Shown piece after piece: positions 1 to 6,458 of a DNA stretch of 7,720 bases (the first letter of the stretch is position 1; every line of letters begins with the position of its first letter). Made by a program: the position numbers and the translations under genes. The notes beneath the pieces were generated by a model that did not search any database, was not told the DNA's origin, and was given only the letters and a program-made list of their open reading frames with translations. The DNA is from Candidatus Altimarinota bacterium (lineage in GTDB: Bacteria; Patescibacteriota; Gracilibacteria; BD1-5; UBA6164): contig JAHDGX010000046.1 of NCBI GenBank assembly GCA_020631575.1, positions 1-7,720 of the forward strand, written 5' to 3'.

Positions 1-2
1 TG

Positions 3-224
3 GCATGACTTGGGATAGGTATGGCACTGACTATGATCCTTCTTGCGATTCTTCCTATCACAGGTTGATCTCTTAACCCAGCGAGAAGTTTTGGTCCAGC
101 ACTTATCCAATGAGGAGAAGCTCTCGCACAAGTATGGCTCTTCTTCGCGGCACCTATGCTTTGAGCAGTACTCGCATGGATTATTTGGTCATGCGTATTT
201 TGTATGGACAAGGTAAAAAAGTAA
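3..224 (+). CDS. Aquaporin (MIP family), C-terminal part, 5' truncated
   Basis: This is the last 73 residues of a major intrinsic protein channel, which passes water or small neutral solutes across the cytoplasmic membrane. The visible part has a membrane helix rich in Leu and Ile, then TGGSLNPARSFGPALI, which is the second NPA box. The Arg right after NPA is the usual selectivity-filter arginine. A last hydrophobic helix (VWLFFAAPMLGAVLAWIIW) and a short basic tail DKVKK follow, and the gene ends at TAA. Four in-frame TGA codons are read as Gly, including the second Gly of TGGS, a conserved site. Family members are usually about 230 residues, so roughly two thirds lies upstream of the window. 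The spacing around NPA looks more like the water-selective AqpZ type than a glycerol facilitator, but that needs the missing half. A strong terminator follows, so this gene ends its transcription unit. Confidence 0.9.
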
Positions 225-240
225 AACTTTTTTAAACTCT

Positions 241-268
241 AGCCCTTTACCCAAAGGGCTATTTTTTT
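241..268 (+). terminator. Rho-independent terminator of the aquaporin gene
   Basis: A perfect 8-bp stem, AGCCCTTT (241-248) with AAAGGGCT (253-260), closes a 4-base loop and is followed by A and seven T. It begins 16 bases after the aquaporin stop codon. Confidence 0.9.
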
Positions 269-297
269 GACTATTTAAATTTATTGTTTAATATATT
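267..297 (+). promoter_or_regulatory. Possible promoter of the 316-1236 gene
   Basis: TTGACT (267-272) matches five of six -35 bases and begins inside the T-run of the preceding terminator. Candidate -10 boxes are TAATAT (289-294, 16-bp spacer) or TATATT (292-297, 19-bp spacer). Both put transcription start at or just before the ATG at 316, so the message would have almost no leader. The -10 choice is uncertain in such AT-rich DNA. Confidence 0.4.
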
Positions 298-315
298 TTA
301 AATTTACGCTGAAAT

Positions 316-1236
316 ATGAGTAGTATTAAACATAGACCAATTTGGAAAAATGCTTCAGGAAGAACTAGATGAGGAGGCATTGATCTCTCAGGCTATCCTG
401 AATTAACTCGAAATGCAGATCCAGAAATTACGTCAATGGATAGAGATGAGTATTGAGCTTTTTTGCGTGCAAATTCTCAAGAAGTAGTAGGACAAGCAAG
501 TGTAAGTGCCTGATCAAGATTAAAGGTATTGAAGCTCAAACATGAAGGAGAAGAATATGATTTTTGACCTTTAATTATTGATATTCCTGTTCGTTTTAGT
601 CTTGTATGAATCGAAAACAGAGTACAAGTGATATTGAGTAGTTCTATAGAATTTGATGGTATATCTTTGAGAAGATTTGATACAAGAGAATCGAGAACCT
701 ATCTTCGAAAAAATAAGAAAAAATGAAGCCTCAAAAATAACACACCATTTGTCAATAAAGAATGGGACGATATACGTGAGTCAGTTCTAAAAAGTACAGG
801 GTTGTGATTTCTTACGCCGATAATGAGTTTGTATAAAACAGTGACAAAAGATGTAGATGGCAAAAATTCGTTTTGAGCAGATGTACATTTTTGATGAAAT
901 CATGAGCTAAATTATCTTTCTCATATGGAGAAACATCATCGTTCTGAATCAGGTGTGCCTATAATCTTCTCTCAGTGTATACTCGATTTTCAAGAAGATG
1001 TATCTGGGAATATTGAACATCGTGTTGGTATACCAATCAGTTGATTAAGTAGAGATCAAGCAAACAAGATCGATGTTCGTACAAAAATGGCTATGGAAGT
1101 TTGTGTGGATGGGGTAAAGATATGAAGTTTTTCATTTGATGAACATCTTCTACATTTTGAATCACTTGTATATCGTACTCTTGCAACGAGTGGAATAAAA
1201 AGTGCTCGATACCATTCTAATGAATCTGAGAAATAA
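316..1236 (+). CDS. Unrecognised 306-residue soluble protein
   Basis: I do not recognise this protein. It is continuous only with TGA as Gly (12 such codons) and ends at TAA. The ATG at 316 is the first start after the terminator and has no clear Shine-Dalgarno sequence. The N-terminus MSSIKHRPIWKNASGRTRGG is basic and Gly-rich and is not a signal peptide. No membrane segment is visible. Residues about 60-115 alternate hydrophobic and polar residues as in beta strands (for example PLIIDIPVRFSLVG, RVQVILSSSIEF). A very basic stretch (RTYLRKNKKKG) follows, then a His-rich part around residues 200-215 (HFGGNHELNYLSHMEKHHR). The C-terminal part again looks like beta strands with a late helix. It is flanked by terminators and so probably transcribed alone. 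Three CGA codons occur here, a codon absent from gyrB and the GlmU-like gene. It could be lineage-specific; the coding call itself is firm, the function unknown. Confidence 0.82.
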
Positions 1237-1250
1237 TTTTTTGAAAAGAG

Positions 1251-1287
1251 GTTGATTTTTTGTAGCTGTAAAAATATAAAAATCAAC
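1251..1287 (+). repeat. Inverted repeat / hairpin after the 316-1236 gene
   Basis: Perfect 10-bp arms GTTGATTTTT (1251-1260) and AAAAATCAAC (1278-1287) are separated by a 17-base loop. It starts 14 bases after the TAA. It has no T-run of its own and may protect the 3' end or act together with the terminator that follows. Confidence 0.6.
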
Positions 1288-1296
1288 AGAAACCCT

Positions 1297-1322
1297 AAAA
1301 ATTCGCCTTCTGGCGAGTTTTT
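1297..1322 (+). terminator. Rho-independent terminator of the 316-1236 gene
   Basis: Stem AAAATTCGCC (1297-1306), loop TTCT, stem GGCGAGTTTT (1311-1320), with one T-G wobble, followed by more T. The A-rich left arm and T-rich right arm could also work for minus-strand transcripts. Confidence 0.8.
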
Positions 1323-1374
1323 GCTTACTATGCGTCTTTGGTATTTCTTGAGATTTGATGAAAAGAAATAAAAA

Positions 1375-1403
1375 TATGCCATTTATCTATAAAAACTGGC
1401 ATA
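1375..1403. repeat. Small inverted repeat upstream of the gyrB promoter
   Basis: TATGCCA (1375-1381) and TGGCATA (1397-1403) are perfect 7-bp arms with a 15-base AT-rich spacer, centred about 55 bases upstream of the -35 box. It could be an operator-like site or a weak hairpin. No function can be read from the sequence. Confidence 0.4.
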
Positions 1404-1442
1404 TAGAGCAATTTTAGATTTTCTCTCGTGTGGTGTTTGCAA

Positions 1443-1471
1443 TTGATTTGTGCTTCATTATATTGTATAGT
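1443..1471 (+). promoter_or_regulatory. Sigma70-type promoter of gyrB
   Basis: TTGATT (1443-1448), a 17-bp spacer and TATAGT (1466-1471) form a well-spaced promoter. Transcription would start near 1478 and leave a leader of about 80 bases before the gyrB ATG, much longer than the roughly 25-base leaders inferred for other genes in this window. Confidence 0.6.
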
Positions 1472-1519
1472 AGCAAATTTATTTAACCCAAATTTCTCTC
1501 TTTTGATAAGGGAGTCTCT

Positions 1520-1534
1520 GGAGTATAACGGAGG
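1520..1534 (+). promoter_or_regulatory. Purine-rich Shine-Dalgarno-like motifs in the gyrB leader
   Basis: GGAG (1520-1523) and GGAGG (1530-1534) are the clearest anti-16S-complementary motifs near any start here, but GGAGG lies 26 bases before the gyrB ATG, too far for ordinary use. No alternative in-frame start was found closer. A six-codon frame MRDYYN begins at 1535 just after GGAGG and ends at 1555. Either the leader folds to bring the motif closer, or the motif serves the mini-frame, or it is chance. Confidence 0.3.
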
Positions 1535-1560
1535 ATGAGGGATTACTACAATTAATAGCT

Positions 1561-3471
1561 ATGGCAAAAGAAACACAAAATACAGATTATTCAGCTGACA
1601 GTATACAGGTCTTAGAAGGTTTAGAACCAGTAAGAAAGAGACCTTGAATGTATATCGGTTCGACCGATGCGAGATGACTCCACCATCTTGTGTGGGAGAT
1701 CGTCGATAACTCGATTGATGAAGCAATGGCTGGACATTGTAACACGATTACTATTACACTTGGAAAAGATGGCTCATGTCAGGTAGAAGACAATGGTCGT
1801 TGAATCCCTGTTGAGAAGCATGCAAAGACTGGAAAATCAACTCTTGAGACGATTCTTACTGTACTTCATGCAGGGGGAAAGTTTGGATGAGGAGGATATA
1901 AGGTATCTGGATGATTGCACTGAGTGGGGTCTTCGGTAGTAAATGCCTTATCAACCAAGATGGAAGCTTGGGTTCATCGTGATGGAAAAGTGCATTACCA
2001 GTCTTTTTCTACGGGGAAATCTGATGGAGATATTGAAGTAACGGGAAAAACAGACCATACAGGGACGATTATCAAGTTCTTTCCAGACGCAAGTATTTTT
2101 AAAGAGACAATAGATTTTGATTACAAAACTATAGTTTCAAGACTCAGACAACAAGCTTATCTCACAAAGGGGATTACACTTATTATATTTGACGAGAGAA
2201 CTGACAAAAAATACAAGTTTTATTTTGAGTGAGGGATCAAGTCTTATGTGCATTTTCTCAATAGAAAGGAAGACACTCTTGGAGACGCATTTTATGTAGA
2301 AAAAGAAAAAAATGAGATACTTGTAGAGGTATCACTCCAGTACAATAAAGAGTTTTCAAACAATATCATTTCTTTTGTAAACAATATCCACACTCCAGAA
2401 GGGGGGACACACATGACTGGTTTCAGAACGGCACTTACAAGAACTATCAATAAATATGCTCGTGAAAAAGATATTCTCAAAGAAAAAGATCAAAACCTTA
2501 CAAACGAAGATGTGGTAGAGGGAATTACGGCAGTACTCTCTGTAAAAGTCGTAGATCCACAGTTTGAATGACAAACCAAAGCAAAGCTTGGGACTTCAGA
2601 AGCAAGAGGAGCGGTAGATAGTGTTTTTGCAGAAGCTTTTATGGATTTTCTCAATGAAGATCCAAAGTCTGCAAAACAGATAATAGACAAGGTTTTTCTC
2701 GCAGCAAAGGCAAGACTCGCAGCAAGGGCTGCTCGTGATACTGTTGTCAGAAAATGAGCACTTGAGGGAATGACTCTTCCAGGGAAACTCGCAGACTGTT
2801 CCAGTAAAGATCCTACAGTATCAGAGATATATCTTGTCGAGGGAGATTCAGCCGGAGGTTCCGCAAAACAATGAAGAGATAGAGAAACCCAGGCTATTTT
2901 GCCACTGAGAGGGAAGATCCTCAATACGGAACAAGCAAGAATCGACAAAATCTTTGCAAACAATGAAATCAAAAATCTTATCATAGCTATGGGAACTGGA
3001 ATAGGTGAGACATTTGATGTCACAAAACTCAGATATCATAGAATCGTTATCATGACAGATGCGGATGTTGATGGGTCTCATATCCGTACTTTACTTCTCA
3101 CATTTTTCTTTCGCTATTTTAGAGAGATCGTAGCTTGAGGGTATCTCTACATAGCTCAACCTCCTCTCTATAAGCTTACAAAATGAAAGAAATCATGGTA
3201 TGTCTATACCGAAGAGAAAAAACAAGAGATCATAGACGAGCACGATATCATCGGGGAAAATATCCAAAGATATAAAGGTCTCGGGGAGATGAACCCAGAG
3301 CAACTCTGGGAAACGACTATGGATCCAGAAGCCCGTAAGATGTACCGTGTATCTATCTGAGAAGCAGAAAAAGCTGATGAGATATTTAAGATCCTTATGG
3401 GAGGAGAAGTCGCTCCTAGAAGAAGATTCATCCAAAACAGAGCAAAGGATGTTCAGAACTTAGATATATAA
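1561..3471 (+). CDS. gyrB: DNA gyrase subunit B (ATPase and TOPRIM subunit)
   Basis: GyrB pairs with GyrA in the A2B2 enzyme that introduces negative supercoils using ATP. The 636-residue length is normal for the short bacterial GyrB. Domain order: GHKL ATPase with catalytic Glu46 and Mg-binding Asn50 in WEIVDNSIDEA, DNGRGIP at 77-83 and the ATP-lid GGLHGVGSS near 118-126; transducer with QTKAKLG at 338-344, whose Lys340 should contact the ATP gamma-phosphate; TOPRIM with EGDSAGGSA from Glu427 and DADVDGSH with Asp500 and Asp502 as metal ligands. The C-terminus FIQNRAKDVQNLDI is typical of GyrB rather than ParE. Thirteen TGA codons sit at Gly positions, several catalytic. The ATG leaves the usual 14 or so residues before the VLEGLEPVRKRPGMYIG core. 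All Arg codons are AGA, AGG, CGT or CGC. gyrA is not in the window. Transcribed from its own promoter with a long leader. Confidence 0.97.
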
Positions 3472-3478
3472 TTTTATT

Positions 3479-3525
3479 CCTCACCTAAAAATCTCCTCCT
3501 TTTGAGCTCAAAGGAGGCACTGAGG
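3479..3525 (+). repeat. Composite hairpin after gyrB containing an anti-SD-like arm
   Basis: The core CCTCC (3495-3499) pairs with GGAGG (3513-3517), and the loop TTTTGAGCTCAAA extends the stem as a near palindrome with one bulged T. Outer arms CCTCA (3479-3483) and TGAGG (3521-3525) can also pair. It starts 7 bases after the gyrB stop and has no T-run, so it is not a standard terminator. It may be a 3'-end stabiliser. Confidence 0.6.
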
Positions 3526-3617
3526 CTTATATTAGTAAATTCATTGAAATATAAAACATGTGTAGTATTCATAAAATATTTTGAGGTTCGTCTTACGTAT
3601 TTATAAAAGTAGGCGTC

Positions 3618-3659
3618 ATTTAATAATTGTATTTTTATAATTATTAAATTCATTTTTTT
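3618..3659 (+). promoter_or_regulatory. AT-only hairpin with T-run directly before the start at 3660
   Basis: Perfect 11-bp arms ATTTAATAATT (3618-3628) and AATTATTAAAT (3639-3649) with a 10-base loop are followed by seven T (3653-3659) that abut the ATG. The form resembles a weak terminator or a translation-controlling hairpin occupying the place of a ribosome-binding site. The stem has no G-C pairs, so its strength is doubtful. Confidence 0.5.
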
Positions 3660-3875
3660 ATGTTCAAAAAACACTTAGAAGATCATGGTGTTTCTTATCG
3701 TGGTCATCAAAAACTTGCATTTTTCTTTGCAAGAGAATCATTTAAAGCTGCAGCAATGGCTGCGATTCATTGAATTATTCCATCGTTATATGAGACTTCG
3801 GCAAGTGAAGTTCATAAGCAGATCTTGCCAAGATATCAGAAAATGCTTTCTGAGATGAAGAAAAATAGCGATTAA
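3660..3875 (+). CDS. Small DUF6356-like protein, 71 residues
   Basis: The sequence begins MFKKHLEDHGVSYRGH and continues with a hydrophobic, Ala-rich helix (KAAAMAAIHGIIPSLYETSA). This order, F-x-x-H-x-E/D-H, then Y-x-x-H, then A-x-x-H-x-x-x-P followed by a Thr-Ala-Ser-like turn, resembles DUF6356, small proteins of unknown function sometimes labelled capsule biosynthesis protein. I recognise it by pattern only. The helix at about residues 29-50 is amphipathic to weakly membrane-like, and no signal peptide is visible. One TGA (in IHGII) is read as Gly. The ATG immediately follows a hairpin and T-run, with no Shine-Dalgarno motif. A strong terminator directly follows the TAA, so it looks monocistronic. 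The O-antigen ligase-like gene downstream fits a surface-polysaccharide neighbourhood, but that link is inference. Confidence 0.7.
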
Positions 3876-3877
3876 CT

Positions 3878-3908
3878 AAAAAACTCTCTTGTAAAAGAGA
3901 GTTTTTTG
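3878..3908 (+). terminator. Strong rho-independent terminator after the DUF6356-like gene
   Basis: A perfect 13-bp stem AAAAAACTCTCTT (3878-3890) with AAGAGAGTTTTTT (3895-3907) closes the tetraloop GTAA. The A-rich left and T-rich right arms make it potentially bidirectional. Confidence 0.92.
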
Positions 3909-3915
3909 TTATAAT
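3889..3915 (+). promoter_or_regulatory. Extended -10 promoter of the O-antigen ligase-like gene
   Basis: TGTTATAAT (3907-3915) is a perfect extended -10 element and starts in the T-run of the preceding terminator. A poor -35 candidate, TTGTAA (3889-3894, 15-bp spacer), lies within the hairpin. The -10 box ends 31 bases before the ATG at 3947, giving a leader of about 25 bases and supporting that start. Confidence 0.62.
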
Positions 3916-3946
3916 GAATCACATAATTTTGTAAAGATTGAGAAAA

Positions 3947-5284
3947 ATGAAAACACTCCTGCAAGCTTTTGCTTTTTTGCTCCCACTCCATGCACTTCTC
4001 GTAACGACACTGAAGTGTAGATTTGAAGTAGATACAAATATATTGAGGTTTTGGAAAGAATTTATAGTTATGGGGCTTTTAGCTGCGTCTGTATACTCTG
4101 TTGGGAAGAGATACAAATGGAAATTGTGAAAGTTTTTCGAAAATAATTATATAGTTGGGATATCTGTCAGTTTTGCGATTGTTGCCTTTATCTACATCTT
4201 TTTTCCGTATTTCAATCCATGACTTCATGCATTTTTATGATACAAGTATGATGTCTTTTTTATATTTTGTCTGGTTATAGGGTATTCACTGATCTGAGTG
4301 AGGACTCATTTTGATGCAATCCTAAAAGCATTATTTATCTCAATTTGATGAATACTCACTGTATTTTTACCTTGGTATTTATTCTTTGATATATCTGCAG
4401 TTTCTTCTATATTTTGATACTCTTCTGAAGTATCAACCTACATTGCAAATCAGTGTATTAGTTTTTCTCAAAATGTAGAGTGACAGCACAGATTTCAGTG
4501 AACATTTGGCTGACCTATACGTTTCTCAGTCTTTCTCACAGTTTGGCTCTTTGTCTATGTATGATTTATACTGGATAAAAAACTCTGAAAACAAAAAAAC
4601 TTGCTTTTACTTGTACCACCAGCTCTTTGAGTATTTCTCTCAGTATTTTTCTCATATTCAAAGACCTCTATGCTTGGGCTTATCGTATGAATATTTTTAT
4701 TTTTCGTGATCACACGAAAATATATCTATGGAAAAGATATGAGTGAGAAACAAGCTCGTATAGTGAAGTTTTTCCCACTTGTGCTTATCTTTACAGCTTC
4801 AGCTCTCGTGTTTGTAAAACGTGATCTTTTTACTCACATGTGAGCAATGATCAACAGACTTGATAATCTCGAAAGAGCTGTTGGGACCTTTCTCTATAAT
4901 CCAATAGGAAGAGGACTTGGGACGGCAGGTCCAGCCACCCAGCTCCATACAGAGAGCATAGAATGATTCACGATCAAGTGAGCGATCAACTCCGAGGCTG
5001 TTTATAAGTTCCTCCCAGAAAACTGGTATGTCCAGATCATGGTAGAGATGTCCTATGTCGGGATTTTACTGTTTCTTGGTCTTCTCTTTGCGATCTTCTA
5101 CTATCTCTTTTCTATCATGAAGCTCAGAAAAAACTTCTTTTCAGTAGGATTATTTGTGGCATTTCTCACGCTCTGTTTCATGGCAAATTTCACCCATGCC
5201 TTTGAAGAAACAGCAACAAGCTATCTCTTGTTTCTCATAATCTGAGCCTATATAGCAAAATACCAATGAATGCTCAAAAAATAG
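3947..5284 (+). CDS. O-antigen ligase/polymerase-like polytopic membrane protein (Wzy_C type)
   Basis: A 445-residue multi-pass membrane protein with about ten or more hydrophobic segments, beginning with helices near residues 4-22 and 36-53. Three regions fit the O-antigen ligase family: RFQGTFGGPIRFSVFL at about 182-197 (compare R-x-x-GTFGHPN), SYSKTSMLGL at 236-245 (compare S-x-SR-x-x-x-LGL), and NPIGRGLG at 318-325 followed by a loop with NSEAVYKF and WYVQIMVEMSYVGILL. Such enzymes transfer or polymerise undecaprenyl-linked glycans outside the cytoplasmic membrane, onto lipid A core (WaaL), pilin (PglL) or growing polymer (Wzy). Nineteen TGA codons are read as Gly. The ATG at 3947 is chosen over an in-frame TTG at 3938 because of promoter spacing and the MKTLLQAFAF start. 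There are no glycosyltransferases nearby, so acceptor and donor are unknown. One CGA codon is present. The family call is good, the exact reaction open. Confidence 0.82.
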
Positions 5285-5300
5285 CGATCGAGAAATATAT

Positions 5301-5331
5301 AAAAAAATAATCCATATTGGATTGTTTTTTT
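5301..5331. terminator. Bidirectional terminator between convergent genes
   Basis: AATCCA (5309-5314), loop TAT and TGGATT (5318-5323) extend through a T-G wobble into a seven-A / seven-T pairing. The T-run serves the O-antigen ligase-like gene on the plus strand, and the A-run becomes a T-run for the minus-strand PHP gene, whose stop codon touches the edge of the structure. Confidence 0.85.
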
Positions 5332-6322
5332 ACTGAAATCGTTCGATAAACTGTCTGGAGTGGTAGTCTATAAATGTATCATCTACAAATGGGTTCATTG
5401 TAAGGAAATCTCAATAGTTTCCTCCGGCAGGATATCCATGTGAATCACTTCCAAATGTTGCAGTGAGATCTGGGTATTCTGGGTTTTTTATGACTGAATC
5501 AATTGCTTGTTTCCGTTTGAGACTGGCGCTTGTGGGGTATTCGATCGCTCTTACTCAGTATTCATGATAATACACAGGAAACATTTCTAGAAATGTTTCT
5601 ATATCTGGAAAAGTAACATGAGGATGTACCAGACTTATAAGTCAGCTATCGTTTTTTGCTAATTCAGATAAGTGACTTGGACAGATTCATACTCTTTTTA
5701 AGCTTTCGCTTCTGCCATATTTTTTACACTTTCCATCATCTCGTAAAAAGCTTTTGAGAAATCTTACACTGCTTTTTTGTGTTTCTCAAAAAGAAAATTT
5801 TTGATGATATTCTGATTCAAAAAATGTGTCTGCAAGGGCTCTATTTTTAGGATTTTCTAACACATATTTTGCAAGTTGGAAGCTATTTATGTTGCGTTTG
5901 CTTCATTTGCATTGTTCTTGTTTTTTGAGAAAGTCACCTAAATCAATCTCAAAACCATTCTCTCTCAAGACTTCTATATTCCTCATATAATTCGCTTTTT
6001 TTCTATTTCGTATTCACTTGAGGACTTTGTGAGTTTTATCTGATACAGATTTTGTGTAAAATCACAGGTGTGCGTGAAGATCTATTTCTTGTGAATAAGT
6101 TGTGACTTCTGCTCATATACAGCTGTAAAAATCCTCATGATCGAGTCAGAGATATTCTGAATCTCCGATTCAGATAGCTATATCATGATCAGTGCAGACA
6201 GCAAGAACTTTTGTCTTGTGAGTTTCTACATATGAAACTATTTGTTGGATTAGTTGTTCACGTGTGATGATTCAGTCTGAACGTGTGGTATGAGAGTGCT
6301 GATCTGCTGTGATTATGCTCAT
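5330..6322 (-). CDS. PHP-domain metal-dependent phosphohydrolase-like protein
   Basis: A 330-residue protein of the polymerase-and-histidinol-phosphatase (PHP) superfamily, which binds two or three metal ions and hydrolyses phosphoesters. Motifs run in the expected order: DQHSHTTRSDG (His9, His11, Asp16), CTDHD (Asp45, His46), GAEVTTY (Glu72), HAHLGFY (His83, His85), SLVHPHV (His233, His235) and GSDSHG (Asp293, His295). The layout resembles the TrpH/YciV (RNase AM) group, which removes nucleotides from 5' ends or acts on small phosphoesters, more than histidinol phosphatase, but the substrate cannot be read here. At 330 residues it is longer than usual TrpH proteins (about 280-300); residues about 125-215 are Lys-rich with Cys139, Cys198 and Cys214-like positions. 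Twelve TGA codons serve as Gly, including that of RSDG. Three CGA and one CGG codons occur. It is convergent with the O-antigen ligase-like gene and divergent from the GlmU-like gene. Confidence 0.88.
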
Positions 6323-6353
6323 CTTGTCATGGTGGGTTGCACAAATAACTACT

Positions 6354-6380
6354 ATTATAATTATTACAAACAGATTACAA
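6354..6380 (-). promoter_or_regulatory. Likely promoter of the PHP gene (minus strand)
   Basis: On the minus strand TTGTAA (6380-6375) is followed after 15 bases by TATAAT (6359-6354); shifting by two bases gives TAATAG with a 17-base spacer. The -10 box ends 31 bases before the ATG at 6322. The core ATTATAAT (6354-6361) is palindromic and so offers a -10 box to both strands. Confidence 0.5.
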
Positions 6381-6395
6381 GATATTTCTCTATTT

Positions 6396-6419
6396 TCCTT
6401 TTGGGAAAAGGATTTTTTT
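6396..6419 (+). terminator. Terminator-like hairpin in the leader region of the GlmU-like gene
   Basis: TCCTTTT (6396-6402), loop GGG, AAAAGGA (6406-6412), then seven T (6413-6419). It is oriented to stop plus-strand transcription, yet no plus-strand gene lies upstream. It may block antisense or stray transcripts from the divergent region, or act as an attenuator for the GlmU-like gene. Confidence 0.6.
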
Positions 6420-6428
6420 GGGTAAAAT
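6401..6428 (+). promoter_or_regulatory. Possible promoter of the GlmU-like gene
   Basis: TAAAAT (6423-6428) matches five of six -10 bases and ends 30 bases before the ATG at 6459. TTGGGA (6401-6406) is a weak -35 match with a 16-bp spacer and lies inside the terminator-like hairpin. The leader length agrees with those inferred at 3910 and 6354. Confidence 0.42.
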
Positions 6429-6458
6429 ACAGTGAATTATTTCTTGAAAATTTGAATC

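Larger units (their letters stand above)
1237..1560. other. 324-base intergenic region upstream of gyrB
   Basis: No convincing gene is seen on either strand. It holds two hairpins just after the upstream stop, a third small inverted repeat, a sigma70-type promoter and a long gyrB leader. Tiny ATG-initiated frames exist (for example 1358-1417, 19 codons plus stop, and 1330-1371) but have no ribosome-binding site or recognisable product. A minus-strand frame at 1382-1056 mostly overlaps the 316-1236 gene and looks like a shadow. Confidence 0.75.

Noticed and set aside
1056..1382. Minus-strand 108-residue frame
   Set aside because: It overlaps the 3' part of the 316-1236 gene and its terminator hairpins, has low-complexity Phe/Ile/Lys content and matches no family I know; it is a shadow.
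1358..1417. 19-codon frame upstream of gyrB, spanning the inverted repeat at 1375-1403
   Set aside because: Too short and lacking a ribosome-binding site; such frames are expected by chance in AT-rich DNA.
2490..3023. Minus-strand 177-residue frame inside gyrB
   Set aside because: It is fully antisense to the conserved GyrB TOPRIM region. Its Ser/Ala/Leu-rich content is what the reverse of this codon usage produces.
1924..3138. Reading gyrB as several broken pieces or a pseudogene
   Set aside because: Each break is a TGA at a glycine position, and both flanks stay in frame with full conservation, so recoding explains it better than decay.
3558..3623. 21-codon frame in the gyrB-DUF6356 intergenic region (ATG at 3558, with TGA as Gly)
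   Set aside because: No ribosome-binding motif, no recognisable product and length within chance expectation.
6331..6361. Plus-strand promoter TTGCAC (6337-6342) with TATAAT (6356-6361)
   Set aside because: The spacer is only 13 bases, too short for a sigma70-type promoter, and the -10 is explained by the palindrome used on the minus strand.
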